DNA of 8,170 nucleotides from an uncultured Bacteroidota bacterium (GCA_903865465.1 CAIPJU010000008.1:1-8170); one strand, 5' to 3'. Counted from the first letter of the stretch, positions 1 to 6,794 are shown. A program made the numbers and translations. Notes: generated by a model from the sequence alone, not told the origin.

Positions 1-48
1 GAATGATCAGATTCCGTGTGTGTTTCCTGCTTTTAACAGAATCAGAAA

Positions 49-1278
49 ATGAAAAATATCTTTACAGGCAAGAAAATAGTATTCTTCCTCCATTTTGTAG
101 CCTGGGCGATTATTCTGGGACTTCCAATTTACTTTTTTCAGCGCTGGGAGGTTGGTAAGGATTTTATCTGGCTATATTATATCAGTAATATTATTAATGG
201 TATAATTTTTTATATAAACTATCTGATCCTTGTTCCAAGGTACTTCTTCAAAAGCGTAAAAAGCAAGTACTTTACATGGGCTTTTCTTCTGCTTGTTTTC
301 TTTTATTTTGTGTCAAGTGGCTCCAATGGGCTGATATTCAGATCTAAAATTGGCAGGGATCATCTTAATGAATCTATAAATTCTCCGGCAGATAACAGGA
401 AACCACCTGAAGAGATGATCATTACTCCCAAGGGACCGGTTCAACTTCCTGAAGGTATGATCAAGCCTCCCAAAGGGCCCGATGAACAAGCCAGTGGTAA
501 AATGAATCCACGCGATGATTCCGGAAAACACGGTCCTCCTGCTCCCGGCAGATTTTTCGGACAGCCTCCCTTCCGGTTTGTACACATGTTCAATTATTTC
601 TTTACTTCAGTATTTCTTCTGTTTTTATCTCTGGGTTTAAGAGTTTTAGAACGGCATTCACAGATTGAAAAGTCGCAGAAGGAGCTGGAGAAAGAAAAAC
701 TGAATTCAGAGCTGGCCTTCCTTAAAAACCAGATCAGCCCCCATTTTTTCTTCAATACCCTGAATAACATATATTCTCTTATCAGCATCAATGCCGAAGA
801 TTCACAAAAAGCAGTTTTGAAACTTTCGAAAATGATGAGATATCTTCTCTATGAATCGGAGCATGGAAATACTCTTTTGAGTAATGAGATCGACTTCATG
901 AATAATTATGTTGATCTTATGAAGCTGAGAATGAGCGATAAGGTAAGTCTTAATATATCTTTTCCTGCAAAATATGATAATATGAATGTTCCTCCGCTGC
1001 TTTTCATTCCCTTTATAGAAAATGCTTTCAAGCATGGTATCAGTTACAGGGGGAAATCGTTCATTGATATCGGAATGGAAACGGAGAAAAACACAATATC
1101 TTTCAGGTGTGCAAACAGTATTGCCCCCTACAGGGATGAGAATGAAAACAACCATTCAGGTATTGGCCTCGAAAATGTTAGGAAAAGGCTTAATCTTCTT
1201 TTCCCGGGCAGGCACGATCTTAAAATAAACAAGACAGAAACTGCTTTCGAGGTTAAGCTTTTAATTAACTTTACCTGA
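49..1278 (+). CDS. LytS-type membrane sensor histidine kinase (His_kinase + HATPase_c)
   Basis: This 409-residue protein is a sensor kinase that would autophosphorylate on a histidine and pass the phosphate to the LytTR regulator directly downstream. Four hydrophobic segments are visible at about residues 9-30, 39-63, 75-97 and 180-199. The basic N-terminus suggests an N-in topology, which places the 98-178 loop in the periplasm. A charged coiled coil (about 203-225) leads into the family signature with the phospho-acceptor in NQISPHFFFN (His232). The ATPase part follows, with an N-box PFIENAFKHG (321-330) and a glycine motif SGIGLENVRKRL (370-381). The oddity is the proline-rich periplasmic loop, which contains an imperfect 14-residue repeat and makes the protein somewhat longer than I expect for the family. 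The stop overlaps the next start by one base (TGATG), so the two are very likely translationally coupled. The stimulus is unknown. The family call is firm. Confidence 0.95.
   Translation: MKNIFTGKKIVFFLHFVAWAIILGLPIYFFQRWEVGKDFIWLYYISNIINGIIFYINYLILVPRYFFKSVKSKYFTWAFLLLVFFYFVSSGSNGLIFRSKIGRDHLNESINSPADNRKPPEEMIITPKGPVQLPEGMIKPPKGPDEQASGKMNPRDDSGKHGPPAPGRFFGQPPFRFVHMFNYFFTSVFLLFLSLGLRVLERHSQIEKSQKELEKEKLNSELAFLKNQISPHFFFNTLNNIYSLISINAEDSQKAVLKLSKMMRYLLYESEHGNTLLSNEIDFMNNYVDLMKLRMSDKVSLNISFPAKYDNMNVPPLLFIPFIENAFKHGISYRGKSFIDIGMETEKNTISFRCANSIAPYRDENENNHSGIGLENVRKRLNLLFPGRHDLKINKTETAFEVKLLINFT
403..480 (+). repeat. In-frame imperfect repeat in the proline-rich loop of the LytS-type kinase
   Basis: Residues 119-130 (PPEEMIITPKGP) and 133-144 (LPEGMIKPPKGP) of the kinase are two imperfect copies with a 14-residue period. 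They are followed by a further Gly/Pro/His-rich stretch up to about residue 175. The segment lies in the predicted periplasmic loop between membrane segments 3 and 4. It is probably disordered and either a linker or a contact site. No function can be read from it. Confidence 0.6.
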
Positions 1279-1991
1279 TGATCACCACTATAGCTATCGA
1301 TGATGAGCCTCTGGCACTACAGCTTGTAACCGGCTACATTGAAAAGACTCCGGTTCTGAAGCTTGCCGGAAAGTTCGATAACCCGGTCGATGCAACAGAG
1401 TTTCTTGTCGAAAACAGCGTGGAGCTGGTTTTTGTGGATATCCAGATGCCCGATCTCTCAGGAATTGAATTCACCCGTCTGATGACAAAAGGGCCTAAGG
1501 TGATCTTTACCACTGCCTATGAGAAGTATGCTCTCGACGGCTATAAACTCGATATAGTTGATTATTTGCTGAAACCATTTAGCTACGAGGAGTTTTTAAC
1601 AGCAGTGAACAAAGCACAAAAGCTGATTAAACTCGAGCAGAAAGCCCGTGAAACAGTCGACGCCAACAATGAGTTCCTGTTTCTAAAGTCCGATTATAAA
1701 ATAAAGAGAATTAACTTCAATGATATCCTTTATATCGAGGGTCTGAAGGATTATGTAAAGGTTTTTACCAGGAACGAACCAAAACCAATATTGTCGCTTG
1801 CCTCGCTAAAACATCTCGAGTCGAAGCTCCCCGGCGAAAAGTTCATGCGTGTACACAGATCTTTTATCGTTAATCTTGAAAAGATTGACACTATCGATCG
1901 CAGCAGGATCGTTTTCGGGAAGGAGTACATTCCTGTAAGTGATCAGTATAAAGAGAAATTCCAGGAATTTCTGGATAAGAATTTTCTTTAA
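1278..1991 (+). CDS. LytTR-family response regulator
   Basis: This is a 237-residue two-domain regulator, the expected partner of the upstream LytS-type kinase. The receiver domain covers about residues 1-120. It has the acidic pair Asp8/Asp9, the phospho-acceptor Asp54 in VFVDIQMPDLSG, the Thr78/Thr79 switch position and Lys99 in LLKPF, so all active-site residues are present. The LytTR DNA-binding domain covers about 132-236, recognisable from DILYIEGLKDYVKVFT, VHRSFIVNL and the C-terminal IPVSDQYKEKF. Length is normal for the class. The ATG lies inside the TGA of the kinase gene, which fixes the start and implies coupled translation. LytTR regulators bind paired short direct repeats upstream of target promoters. 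I could not identify a convincing LytTR site here, so the target is unknown. Confidence 0.96.
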   Translation: MITTIAIDDEPLALQLVTGYIEKTPVLKLAGKFDNPVDATEFLVENSVELVFVDIQMPDLSGIEFTRLMTKGPKVIFTTAYEKYALDGYKLDIVDYLLKPFSYEEFLTAVNKAQKLIKLEQKARETVDANNEFLFLKSDYKIKRINFNDILYIEGLKDYVKVFTRNEPKPILSLASLKHLESKLPGEKFMRVHRSFIVNLEKIDTIDRSRIVFGKEYIPVSDQYKEKFQEFLDKNFL

Positions 1992-2019
1992 TAATTCTGC
2001 TTTATTGTTTTGCAGGGTA

Positions 2020-2060
2020 CACAGAGTTCCACAGAGAAATCACAGAGTTCCACAGAGAAA
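2020..2060. repeat. Exact tandem 20-bp intergenic repeat (CACAGAG family)
   Basis: The 20-mer CACAGAGTTCCACAGAGAAA occurs exactly twice, at 2020-2039 and 2041-2060, separated by one T (21-bp period). Each copy is itself built from two CACAGAG half-units about 10 bp apart. It fills most of the 91-bp gap (1992-2082) between two convergent operons. No strong hairpin followed by a T-run is present in this gap, so it does not look like an intrinsic terminator. A related sequence lies at 6795-6816. With only two copies and almost no spacer, it is not a CRISPR. Confidence 0.85.
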
Positions 2061-2082
2061 AAGCTGGAATTATAAAGACCAG

Positions 2083-2775
2083 TCAGGATGTGATCATCTT
2101 GTAGCCAATGCCATGGACTGTAAGAATTATTCTTGGGTTATTTGGGTCAGCTTCAGTCTTATGCCTTAATTTCAAAACGAAATTGTCAACGGTACGGGTG
2201 GTAATATCGTAATCAATACCCCATACAGCACTAATGATATCATCGCGGTGAATTGTTTTACCGCTATTTTTATAGAGGAAGCGAAGTATCTCGAACTCTT
2301 TGTGCGACAATTTCATTTCATCAGTTCCTTCAAATGCAAGGTAATTTTTAAAGCTTATCCTGATCTTGCCGATATTGATGAATTCCGGTTCATTATTTTC
2401 CTCTTTTTCGGCAGGCAAACGCCTGAGCATAGCCTTGATCCTGGCCAGCAGTTCCCTGAGACTAAAAGGTTTAGTAATATAGTCATCGGCGCCAAACTCG
2501 AGACCCAGCACCTTATCAATCTCCTCACCCCTTGCTGTTAGATGAATTATTGGAGTCTTAATTCCTTCTTTCCTCGCGGTTTTGCAAATATCAAATCCTG
2601 ATATTTCAGGAAGCATTACATCGAGCAAAACAAGATCATACCTGTTCTGCATTATTTTCTCTAATCCCAGTCGTCCGTTCATGGCGGTATCTACCTCAAA
2701 TCCTTCGAATTCAAGATTGTCCTTCAGCCCCGTGACCATATTCAATTCGTCTTCAACGATTAATATTTTCTTCAT
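2083..2775 (-). CDS. OmpR/PhoB-family response regulator (receiver + winged helix)
   Basis: This 230-residue transcriptional regulator follows its presumed kinase after an 11-bp gap on the same strand. The receiver domain (about 1-118) has the acidic residues Glu8/Asp9, the phospho-acceptor Asp52 in LVLLDVMLPEISG, Thr80 in HLTAR and Lys102 in ITKPFS. The FGADDYITKPFSLREL stretch is typical of the OmpR class. The C-terminal winged-helix domain (about 132-229) shows LSHKEFEILRFL, the TRTVDNFVLKLRHK recognition-helix region and the terminal VHGIGYKM hairpin. Nothing is missing or truncated. This class usually binds direct repeats spaced about one helical turn apart. Such an array is present at 6717-6763 upstream of the neighbouring jelly-roll operon, which makes that operon a candidate target (inference). 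No copy of the array is seen upstream of this pair's own kinase gene. Confidence 0.96.
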   Translation of the reverse strand: MKKILIVEDELNMVTGLKDNLEFEGFEVDTAMNGRLGLEKIMQNRYDLVLLDVMLPEISGFDICKTARKEGIKTPIIHLTARGEEIDKVLGLEFGADDYITKPFSLRELLARIKAMLRRLPAEKEENNEPEFINIGKIRISFKNYLAFEGTDEMKLSHKEFEILRFLYKNSGKTIHRDDIISAVWGIDYDITTRTVDNFVLKLRHKTEADPNNPRIILTVHGIGYKMITS

Positions 2776-2786
2776 ATTCCGACAGA

Positions 2787-4331
2787 TTAATTTACAGGAA
2801 ATGATAACCTGAATATTGATCCTTGTCCCGGCTTGCTTTTAACAGTGATCCTTCCATCGTGGGCATCCAATATATGTTTTACAATTGCAAGCCCCAGCCC
2901 CGACCCTTTTACCTTATTTGCCAGATTCATTTCGGTAACCCGATAAAACTTATCGAAAATGTATTTCTGATGCTTTTCAGAAATTCCAATTCCTTTATCT
3001 TCGACTTCTACAAAAACATGTTTTTCTGACTTTCCGGTTCTTACAATAATCTCCTTGATTTCGATGCTGTATTTCATGGCGTTATCAACGATGTTGACAA
3101 TGGCATCTGTAACAGCTTCCTTGTCCGCTTTAAAAGGTAAAAGATTCTGCTCAGGTTGGAATATGTATTTAAAACCCCTGTTTTCGAGTGTATATCCGTA
3201 ACTCATGGAGGCATTTTCCACTATTTCATTAAGGTCACTTTGAGCAAATGAATATTTCCGTTTTTTACTTTCAATCTGGGAGAAACTGAGTATCCTGTTC
3301 ACAATTCCTGAAAGTCTGCTTGTCTCATTTAGAATGACACTATAATACTCCTTGACTTTTTTCTCATCCCTGACTCTTCCCATTTCAAGAGTCTCAATAT
3401 AGATTGTAATAAGCGAAAGTGGTGTCCTTATTTCATGTGAGACGTTTGAGACAAAATCACTTTTCAGCTGCGAGAGTTCAACCTGTTTACGAATGTTTCT
3501 GAAAATAAGCCAGGCGCCGAAAAGCAGGATAAGGTCCATTATTCCTACGATTATGAGATTCCTTTTAAGGCGGCCACTTGTAAGATCGGCTATAGTTATC
3601 TCTTTTAAACCGATGCCCATACGATAGTTTATCAGAAGCCAGAAGGCTTCCCTCTCATCAATTTTGGCTGCCTTGAATTTCTTATTTGAAGTATAAAACG
3701 GAAGCTCATCCCCGGCCCTGTAAGCAGCAATGTCGAATTTCCCCTTTGCTATCTCCTGGATCTTGGGATCCAGAACCTGGCTGATGAACTTTACCGGATC
3801 AATTATCAAAAGGTTTGTAAGCTCTTTATTTCTAACATGAGTTATGAATATTATCCACTGAAGGTTGCCGGAAGGATTCACAACAGGCTGGATCTTGCGG
3901 TATCCTCCCTGGAGATATGTCTTCAATTGCGTGATAATCTTTTTGTTTTGCTCAATCATCCGAGTAATTTCTCTAAGGACAATAGTGTCGCAGCATGATT
4001 CCGGAACGGAAGAGATAAGTTTTTGTTTATTGTCGAATTGGAGTAATCCCTTAACAGATGGTAACTCCTTGATAGTCGCTGAGAGGTCAGTTTTTGCAGG
4101 GGAATTAATTTCTGATGAACTATTCTCAATCCTGACAGCAAGGCTGCTGATTACATCATCCGAATACTGGTTGATGGAGTACAAAATAGCATTTAGCTGA
4201 TTCCTGTATATGTCCTGTATTATTTTTTCATTCTGCCTCAGGTTCCCAATTTCAAACAGCGAAAAGACCACGACTGGCAATACTATAATCGTTATTATTA
4301 AAAAACTGACTTTTCGCAAAGATGAATTCAT
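2787..4331 (-). CDS. Membrane sensor histidine kinase, HAMP-less (HisKA + HATPase_c)
   Basis: This 514-residue orthodox sensor kinase is the first gene of a two-gene unit with the OmpR-family regulator. Membrane segment 1 is at about residues 9-27 and segment 2 at about 259-277. Together they enclose a periplasmic domain of about 230 residues that I cannot assign; it contains an adjacent Cys113-Cys114 pair. No HAMP domain is evident, since a linker of about 12 residues joins segment 2 directly to the H-box. His299 in SNVSHEIRTPLSL is the phospho-acceptor. The ATPase domain has the N-box IVNIVDNAMKYS (Asn413/Asn417), the G1 box EDKGIGIS (444-451), an F-box IFDKFYRV and the G2 box KGSGLGLAIV. 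All catalytic motifs are intact. The gene starts 50 bp beyond the T-run of the preceding operon's terminator, with no clear promoter of its own. The signal sensed is unknown. Confidence 0.95.
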   Translation of the reverse strand: MNSSLRKVSFLIITIIVLPVVVFSLFEIGNLRQNEKIIQDIYRNQLNAILYSINQYSDDVISSLAVRIENSSSEINSPAKTDLSATIKELPSVKGLLQFDNKQKLISSVPESCCDTIVLREITRMIEQNKKIITQLKTYLQGGYRKIQPVVNPSGNLQWIIFITHVRNKELTNLLIIDPVKFISQVLDPKIQEIAKGKFDIAAYRAGDELPFYTSNKKFKAAKIDEREAFWLLINYRMGIGLKEITIADLTSGRLKRNLIIVGIMDLILLFGAWLIFRNIRKQVELSQLKSDFVSNVSHEIRTPLSLITIYIETLEMGRVRDEKKVKEYYSVILNETSRLSGIVNRILSFSQIESKKRKYSFAQSDLNEIVENASMSYGYTLENRGFKYIFQPEQNLLPFKADKEAVTDAIVNIVDNAMKYSIEIKEIIVRTGKSEKHVFVEVEDKGIGISEKHQKYIFDKFYRVTEMNLANKVKGSGLGLAIVKHILDAHDGRITVKSKPGQGSIFRLSFPVN

Positions 4332-4381
4332 GAGAGGATAATTTCTTTAAATATAGATAATTTCGGACCATTGAGGAGGAT

Positions 4382-4422
4382 AAAAAAGTAGAAGGAGCAG
4401 GGCTGCATTACCCTTCTCCTTC
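4382..4422 (-). terminator. Intrinsic (Rho-independent) terminator of the jelly-roll operon
   Basis: Read on the minus strand, GAAGGAG (4422-4416) and AGGG pair with CCCT and CTCCTTC (4397-4391). This gives a 7-bp plus 4-bp stem interrupted by one mismatch, with an 8-nt loop. Three bases later there is a run of six T (complement of 4387-4382). It lies 55 bp beyond the stop of the jelly-roll gene at 4478. There is no T-run on the plus-strand side, so it works in one direction only. It stands between the jelly-roll operon and the co-directional kinase/regulator pair and could act as a partial terminator between them. Confidence 0.85.
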
Positions 4423-4455
4423 CATATAATCGACCTTAAACCCTCTTAATTATCA

Positions 4456-4483
4456 GAATAGTCCTATTCATAGCCGGCTATTC
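4456..4483. other. Overlapping dyad symmetries at the end of the second jelly-roll gene
   Basis: The 12-bp perfect palindrome ATAGCCGGCTAT (4470-4481) spans the TAG stop codon of the gene at 4478-5542. Next to it, GAATAG (4456-4461) and CTATTC (4464-4469) form a second dyad, and a further CTATTC lies at 4478-4483. There is no T-run, so this is not an intrinsic terminator. It may be chance or a weak 3' RNA structure ahead of the true terminator. Confidence 0.35.
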
Positions 4484-5542
4484 ATCATTTCCTGATTTCT
4501 TAATCTTCCTCCAGTATTCAATATATTTGGTTTGTGACAGGATTCCTACCGGCCCCTCATAGATACCACCGTCACCTCCGGTATCGAGTACCCTGACTGC
4601 AATCACATTTTTCTGATTCTTTCTAAGCAGGCCATCGGGAATATAATATCCTCTGAAGGCATTATACTCTTCACCTGCCGAAGCTTCATCATTCTCTCCT
4701 TTAGGAAAGGTTCCTGTAGAGCCGACGAAGGTTCCGTTGATATATACCTGATCAATATCATCAATCTTGCCCATTATGATGACCATTTTCTCCTTCTCAT
4801 TGCTGGACTGGTAAACGAAAGTCTTCCGGTACCATGCATAACCATCATAATCCCTGTATCCCTGATCCTCCCACTTTGCAGGTACGAATACTTCACCCCA
4901 TCCCTTGTCATCATAATCTGCTTCCTTGCGGCGCATGTCGTCACCTGGCTGGAATTTCCATTCACTCTGCAGGTTTACATCGAGATTAACGGAGTTTTTA
5001 CCTCCATAGAGACCAATATCGCCGCTGACGATGCCTCCATTTTGTTCAGAATCGTAAACCTTCACTGCTATCACATTGGGGCCGTTGAAATTTATATACT
5101 CTTCAGGGATATAATAAATCCGTTCTGCATCGTAAGCTGTGCTGTAGTTTGGAGGAAAGCTGCCGGTCGAGCCAATTTTCTTACCATTAAAATATACTTC
5201 ATCAACATCATCGATATAACCCATGTTAAGATAAAGCATCCTCCCCTTATAATCAGGAGAGACAGTAAAACTCTTCCTGTAAAATGCATAGCCGTTATAG
5301 CCGTTAAAGCCCTCATCTTCCCAGGGTGAAGGAACAGCAATCGATTCCCAGCTGCTGTCATCAAATTTAGGAGAAGTCCACTCTTCATTCATGCCAATAG
5401 AAAAGCGCCATCTGCCTTCGAGGCTCTGAAGAAGGACAAGATTCTCCAATCCTTCTGTTGCTCTGCTGTTCATACTTATAAGACAGATTGCAAGGGAGAG
5501 GATTAATATTCTTGTTCTATTTGATTTTAATAATGGTTTCAT
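4478..5542 (-). CDS. Secreted protein with two GH2-like jelly-roll domains (paralogue B)
   Basis: This 354-residue exported protein has no enzyme domain. An N-terminal signal peptide (hydrophobic core about residues 12-23, likely cleavage after SRA at 28) directs it across the inner membrane. It contains two tandem domains of the galactose-binding-like / GH2 sugar-binding fold, at about 41-179 and 191-335, with a 150-residue period. Each has the signature series W-x-F, DD-x-x-W, VP-x-x-WE-x-x-G, YxGYA[WF]YR, MG-x-IDD-x-D-x-VY-x-NG, a YIP element, and N-V-IAV-[KR]V-x-D followed by GGI. The GH2 TIM barrel and its catalytic glutamates are absent, so a carbohydrate- or glycan-binding role is more likely than hydrolysis (inference). 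It lies 14 bp behind its paralogue A in a probable two-gene operon. Where A has a lipobox Cys (LISC), B has Met24 (LISM), so B is predicted to be soluble and not lipid-anchored. Confidence 0.88.
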   Translation of the reverse strand: MKPLLKSNRTRILILSLAICLISMNSRATEGLENLVLLQSLEGRWRFSIGMNEEWTSPKFDDSSWESIAVPSPWEDEGFNGYNGYAFYRKSFTVSPDYKGRMLYLNMGYIDDVDEVYFNGKKIGSTGSFPPNYSTAYDAERIYYIPEEYINFNGPNVIAVKVYDSEQNGGIVSGDIGLYGGKNSVNLDVNLQSEWKFQPGDDMRRKEADYDDKGWGEVFVPAKWEDQGYRDYDGYAWYRKTFVYQSSNEKEKMVIIMGKIDDIDQVYINGTFVGSTGTFPKGENDEASAGEEYNAFRGYYIPDGLLRKNQKNVIAVRVLDTGGDGGIYEGPVGILSQTKYIEYWRKIKKSGNDE

Positions 5543-5556
5543 ACTAACTCTTCATT

Positions 5557-6642
5557 TTAATTATCACTTCCGAAAATTTTCTCATAAACATAATCCCAGA
5601 ATGAGCCATTCCAGTGTACGTCATCATGTTGTTTGTTCTTGTATCTCCTGCTGTTTTCAGCCGACATGATTCCTACTGGTCCCTCGTAGATGCCACCGAG
5701 ACCCTGGCCGTCATATACTTTTACAGCAATTGTATTGCGACCGGTTTTCTTAAGCGCTCCCTCGGGGATCTTATAGATTCTTGGAATGGTATACTCCCAA
5801 CCGTTGATATTTGAAAAGGAGTGTCTTTTTAAGTCATATACATTCCCAATGTGTTGGCCATTAAGATAGACGTCGTCAAGATCATCTATTTTGCCCATGG
5901 AGAGGTAGAGCTCTCCTTGTACGAAGTTCTGGGGCAAGGTGAATTCAAGCCGGTACCAGGCATATCCATCGTAATCTTCATAACCTTCATTCTCCCAGGG
6001 TGAGGGTACATTGACTGTTTTCCAGTCGTCGTCATTCATATCGGGAGATTTCCAGTCTTTGTCATTCCCGGTATGGAATTTCCATTTACCACTAAGGTTC
6101 AGGTTTAGAAGTTCATTATCTTCATCTATGTAGAGACCTATCTCACCATCAGTTATCCCGCCTGTGGCAAAGGAATCATAAACTTTTACAGAGATTATGT
6201 TGGCTTCGTTCTTCCTGAGAAGTCCGACTGGTATAATGTATCTCCTTTCCTGGTCGTAGGCAGTCTTGAAATCAGGAGGAAACTTACCGCTTTTTCCTAT
6301 TTCAGTACCATTCATATACACAACGTCTGCGTCATCAATTTGACCCATAAGCAGATAGATCATTGTGTTTTCTGGTATATCCTTTACATTGAAGGATTTC
6401 CTGTACCAGGCATAACCGTTATAATCATTGTATCCCTGGCTCTCCCAGTCGCCTGGTACAGTTAACTGATCCCAGTCGGAATCATCGAAAGATGGATTTG
6501 CCCATTTGCTGTCATCACCGATTGAGAATTTCCATGAGCCTTCCAGAGAGACAATCTTCCTCAGATCAGAACCATTTGAAGTTGTACAGGAGATCAGGAC
6601 AAAAAGGGAAAACAGGAATAACTTGTTAAGTTTTGTTTTCAT
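5557..6642 (-). CDS. Lipoprotein with two GH2-like jelly-roll domains (paralogue A)
   Basis: This 361-residue predicted lipoprotein is the first gene of the operon. The signal peptide (Lys-rich start, hydrophobic 8-18) ends in a lipobox LISC with lipidated Cys19. The residues after it (TTSNGS) are not the acidic or Lys-rich type associated with surface export in Bacteroidota, so it may face the periplasm (inference). Two jelly-roll domains follow at about 33-171 and 183-326 with a 150-residue period. The first has WKFSIG, VPGDWESQGY, GYAWYRKSF, MGQIDDADVVYMNG and GGITDGEIGLY. The second has WKFHTG, VPSPWENEGY, GYAWYRLEF, MGKIDDLDDVYLNG and GGIYEGPVGIM. A charged, aromatic tail of about 35 residues follows. 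No GH2 catalytic barrel is present, so the ligand, probably a glycan, is unproven. The start is supported by the signal peptide. The activator-like array at 6717-6763 lies 75-121 bp upstream of this start. Confidence 0.88.
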   Translation of the reverse strand: MKTKLNKLFLFSLFVLISCTTSNGSDLRKIVSLEGSWKFSIGDDSKWANPSFDDSDWDQLTVPGDWESQGYNDYNGYAWYRKSFNVKDIPENTMIYLLMGQIDDADVVYMNGTEIGKSGKFPPDFKTAYDQERRYIIPVGLLRKNEANIISVKVYDSFATGGITDGEIGLYIDEDNELLNLNLSGKWKFHTGNDKDWKSPDMNDDDWKTVNVPSPWENEGYEDYDGYAWYRLEFTLPQNFVQGELYLSMGKIDDLDDVYLNGQHIGNVYDLKRHSFSNINGWEYTIPRIYKIPEGALKKTGRNTIAVKVYDGQGLGGIYEGPVGIMSAENSRRYKNKQHDDVHWNGSFWDYVYEKIFGSDN

Positions 6643-6688
6643 GTTTAGTGTTGGTTTTTAAATATCATTAGGTTAATTACCGGTAGTG

Positions 6689-6696
6689 CAAAATTG
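6689..6696 (-). promoter_or_regulatory. Possible Bacteroidota -7 promoter element for the jelly-roll operon
   Basis: On the minus strand the octamer CAATTTTG matches 7 of 8 positions of the Bacteroidota -7 consensus TAnnTTTG. It lies 46 bp upstream of the start codon at 6642. No good -33 TTG box is seen at the usual distance. Instead, the nearest unit of the direct-repeat array ends 20 bp upstream, which would suit an activator-dependent promoter. A single 7/8 match is weak evidence by itself. Confidence 0.35.
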
Positions 6697-6716
6697 CAGC
6701 CTATTAAATTGACTGC

Positions 6717-6763
6717 TGTCACCGGAATGTAAATTATTGTCATGAATTGTCACAGGGATGTAA
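6717..6763 (-). promoter_or_regulatory. Helically phased five-unit TKACA array, candidate OmpR-family operator
   Basis: On the plus strand, TGTMA pentamers begin at 6717 (TGTCA), 6728 (TGTAA), 6738 (TGTCA), 6748 (TGTCA) and 6759 (TGTAA), with steps of 11, 10, 10 and 11 bp. On the minus strand, toward the operon, these read TTACA or TGACA. The outer pairs form a longer repeat, TGTCACCGGAATGTAA (6717-6732) and TGTCACAGGGATGTAA (6748-6763), 31 bp apart, or three helical turns. OmpR/PhoB-family regulators bind direct repeats with this phasing, and TTGTCATgaaTTGTCAC (6737-6753) resembles the E. coli Pho box, though with a 10-bp rather than an 11-bp period. The regulator encoded at 2083-2775 is the natural candidate. 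The repeats are directly visible; the binder is inferred. Confidence 0.65.
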
Positions 6764-6794
6764 AATAGTATCATATTTCTACTCCATTCAAGAT

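Noticed and set aside
2020..2060. Start of a CRISPR array
   Set aside because: There are only two adjacent copies with a 1-bp gap, no spacers and no cas genes nearby.
1939..2169. Plus-strand open frame running across the convergent gap
   Set aside because: It overlaps the LytTR gene end and the 3' end of the OmpR-family gene in the wrong frames. Its middle is the translated tandem repeat.
5092..5388. Minus-strand open frame inside the jelly-roll gene B
   Set aside because: It is a shadow of the real gene. The conserved jelly-roll motifs are in the other frame.
4478..6642. Annotating the two jelly-roll proteins as GH2 beta-galactosidases
   Set aside because: Only sugar-binding-type jelly-roll domains are present. 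The immunoglobulin-like and TIM-barrel domains with the catalytic glutamates are absent, and both proteins are only about 355 residues long.
6728..6763. CpxR-type box from the GTAAA pair
   Set aside because: The two GTAAA elements are 31 bp apart, far more than the usual CpxR spacing. The five-unit phased array explains them better.
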